Shown here piece by piece: positions 6,316-6,410 of a stretch of DNA of 6,410 nucleotides (position 1 is the first letter of the stretch; every line of letters begins with the position of its first letter). The stretch is from an uncultured Bacilli bacterium (lineage in GTDB: Bacteria; Bacillota_I; Bacilli_A; RF39; UBA660). The notes under the pieces were generated by a model. That model did no database searches and was not told the DNA's origin. It was given only the letters and a program-made list of their open reading frames with translations. The DNA is taken from assembly GCA_949840855.1 (NCBI GenBank), contig CATKYP010000051.1:1-6410 (forward strand), written 5' to 3'. A program made the translations under genes and the position numbers.

Positions 6316-6410
6316 TTAAGTATCTACTATTCTTTTATATCTTCTTCTAAAGTCTCCTCCACCCTAGCATACTTTTGTTTGAATTTTTTCTATTATCTCA
6401 CAACTTTTTA
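6292..6410 (-). other. Degenerate stretch without an intact gene
   Basis: All three minus frames contain several stops here. Short peptide-like pieces such as KYARVEETLEEDIKE before two consecutive TAG codons (6324-6329), and KSCEIIEKIQTK in the neighbouring frame, may be the decayed tail of another minus-strand gene entering from the right. They can be joined by a frameshift near 6373. I do not recognise the product, and no plus-strand gene is apparent. Confidence 0.3.

Overview
The window is strongly AT-rich and codes densely, with short Shine-Dalgarno-led genes, TAA/TAG stops and at least one genuine TGA stop (end of the DUF84 gene). Tryptophan is written TGG. It therefore uses the standard bacterial code, not the mycoplasma code. 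A Sec-type lipoprotein, a CBS/DRTGG-containing family II pyrophosphatase, UppP, a DUF368 protein and a DUF6273-type surface-protein remnant together suggest a low-GC Bacillota, probably an uncultured Bacilli/Erysipelotrichales/RF39-like gut lineage. The lineage is inference from gene content and composition.

Left part (1-816): a plus-strand lipoprotein of the cyclophilin family (196-789) stands alone behind a short AT-rich leader. It ends at a perfect 11-bp hairpin (792-816) flanked by A and T runs, which can terminate transcription from both sides.

Middle part (819-5412): five minus-strand genes converge on that terminator and look like one operon. In transcription order they are ppaC (CBS-DRTGG manganese-type inorganic pyrophosphatase), a DUF84/YjjX ITP/XTP phosphatase, a DUF368/PopT polyprenyl-phosphate transporter, uppP (undecaprenyl-diphosphatase), and an eight-helix membrane protein that looks like a ZIP transporter stripped of its metal ligands. 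Spacings are 8 bp, a 4-bp ATGA overlap, 0 bp and 12 bp. An extended -10 element (TG-A-TACAAT) sits directly in front of ppaC. The core is lipid-carrier recycling: UppP dephosphorylates undecaprenyl diphosphate outside and PopT returns undecaprenyl phosphate to the inner leaflet. PpaC removes the pyrophosphate that polyprenyl and polymer synthesis release, and YjjX cleans the nucleotide pool.

Right part (5456-6410): a minus-strand gene remnant with a DUF6273-like repeat-surface/pilin-associated C-terminal domain. The longest open piece (5474-5794) could be mistaken for a gene, but recognisable homology continues upstream through two in-frame TAA codons and then a one-base frameshift in a seven-A run. 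The last ~120 bases have stops in all minus frames and no convincing gene. No CRISPR array, insertion sequence, tRNA or rRNA was seen. I did not find a clearly new multi-gene system. The most unusual items are the ligand-less ZIP-like protein and its linkage to the coupled popT-uppP pair.
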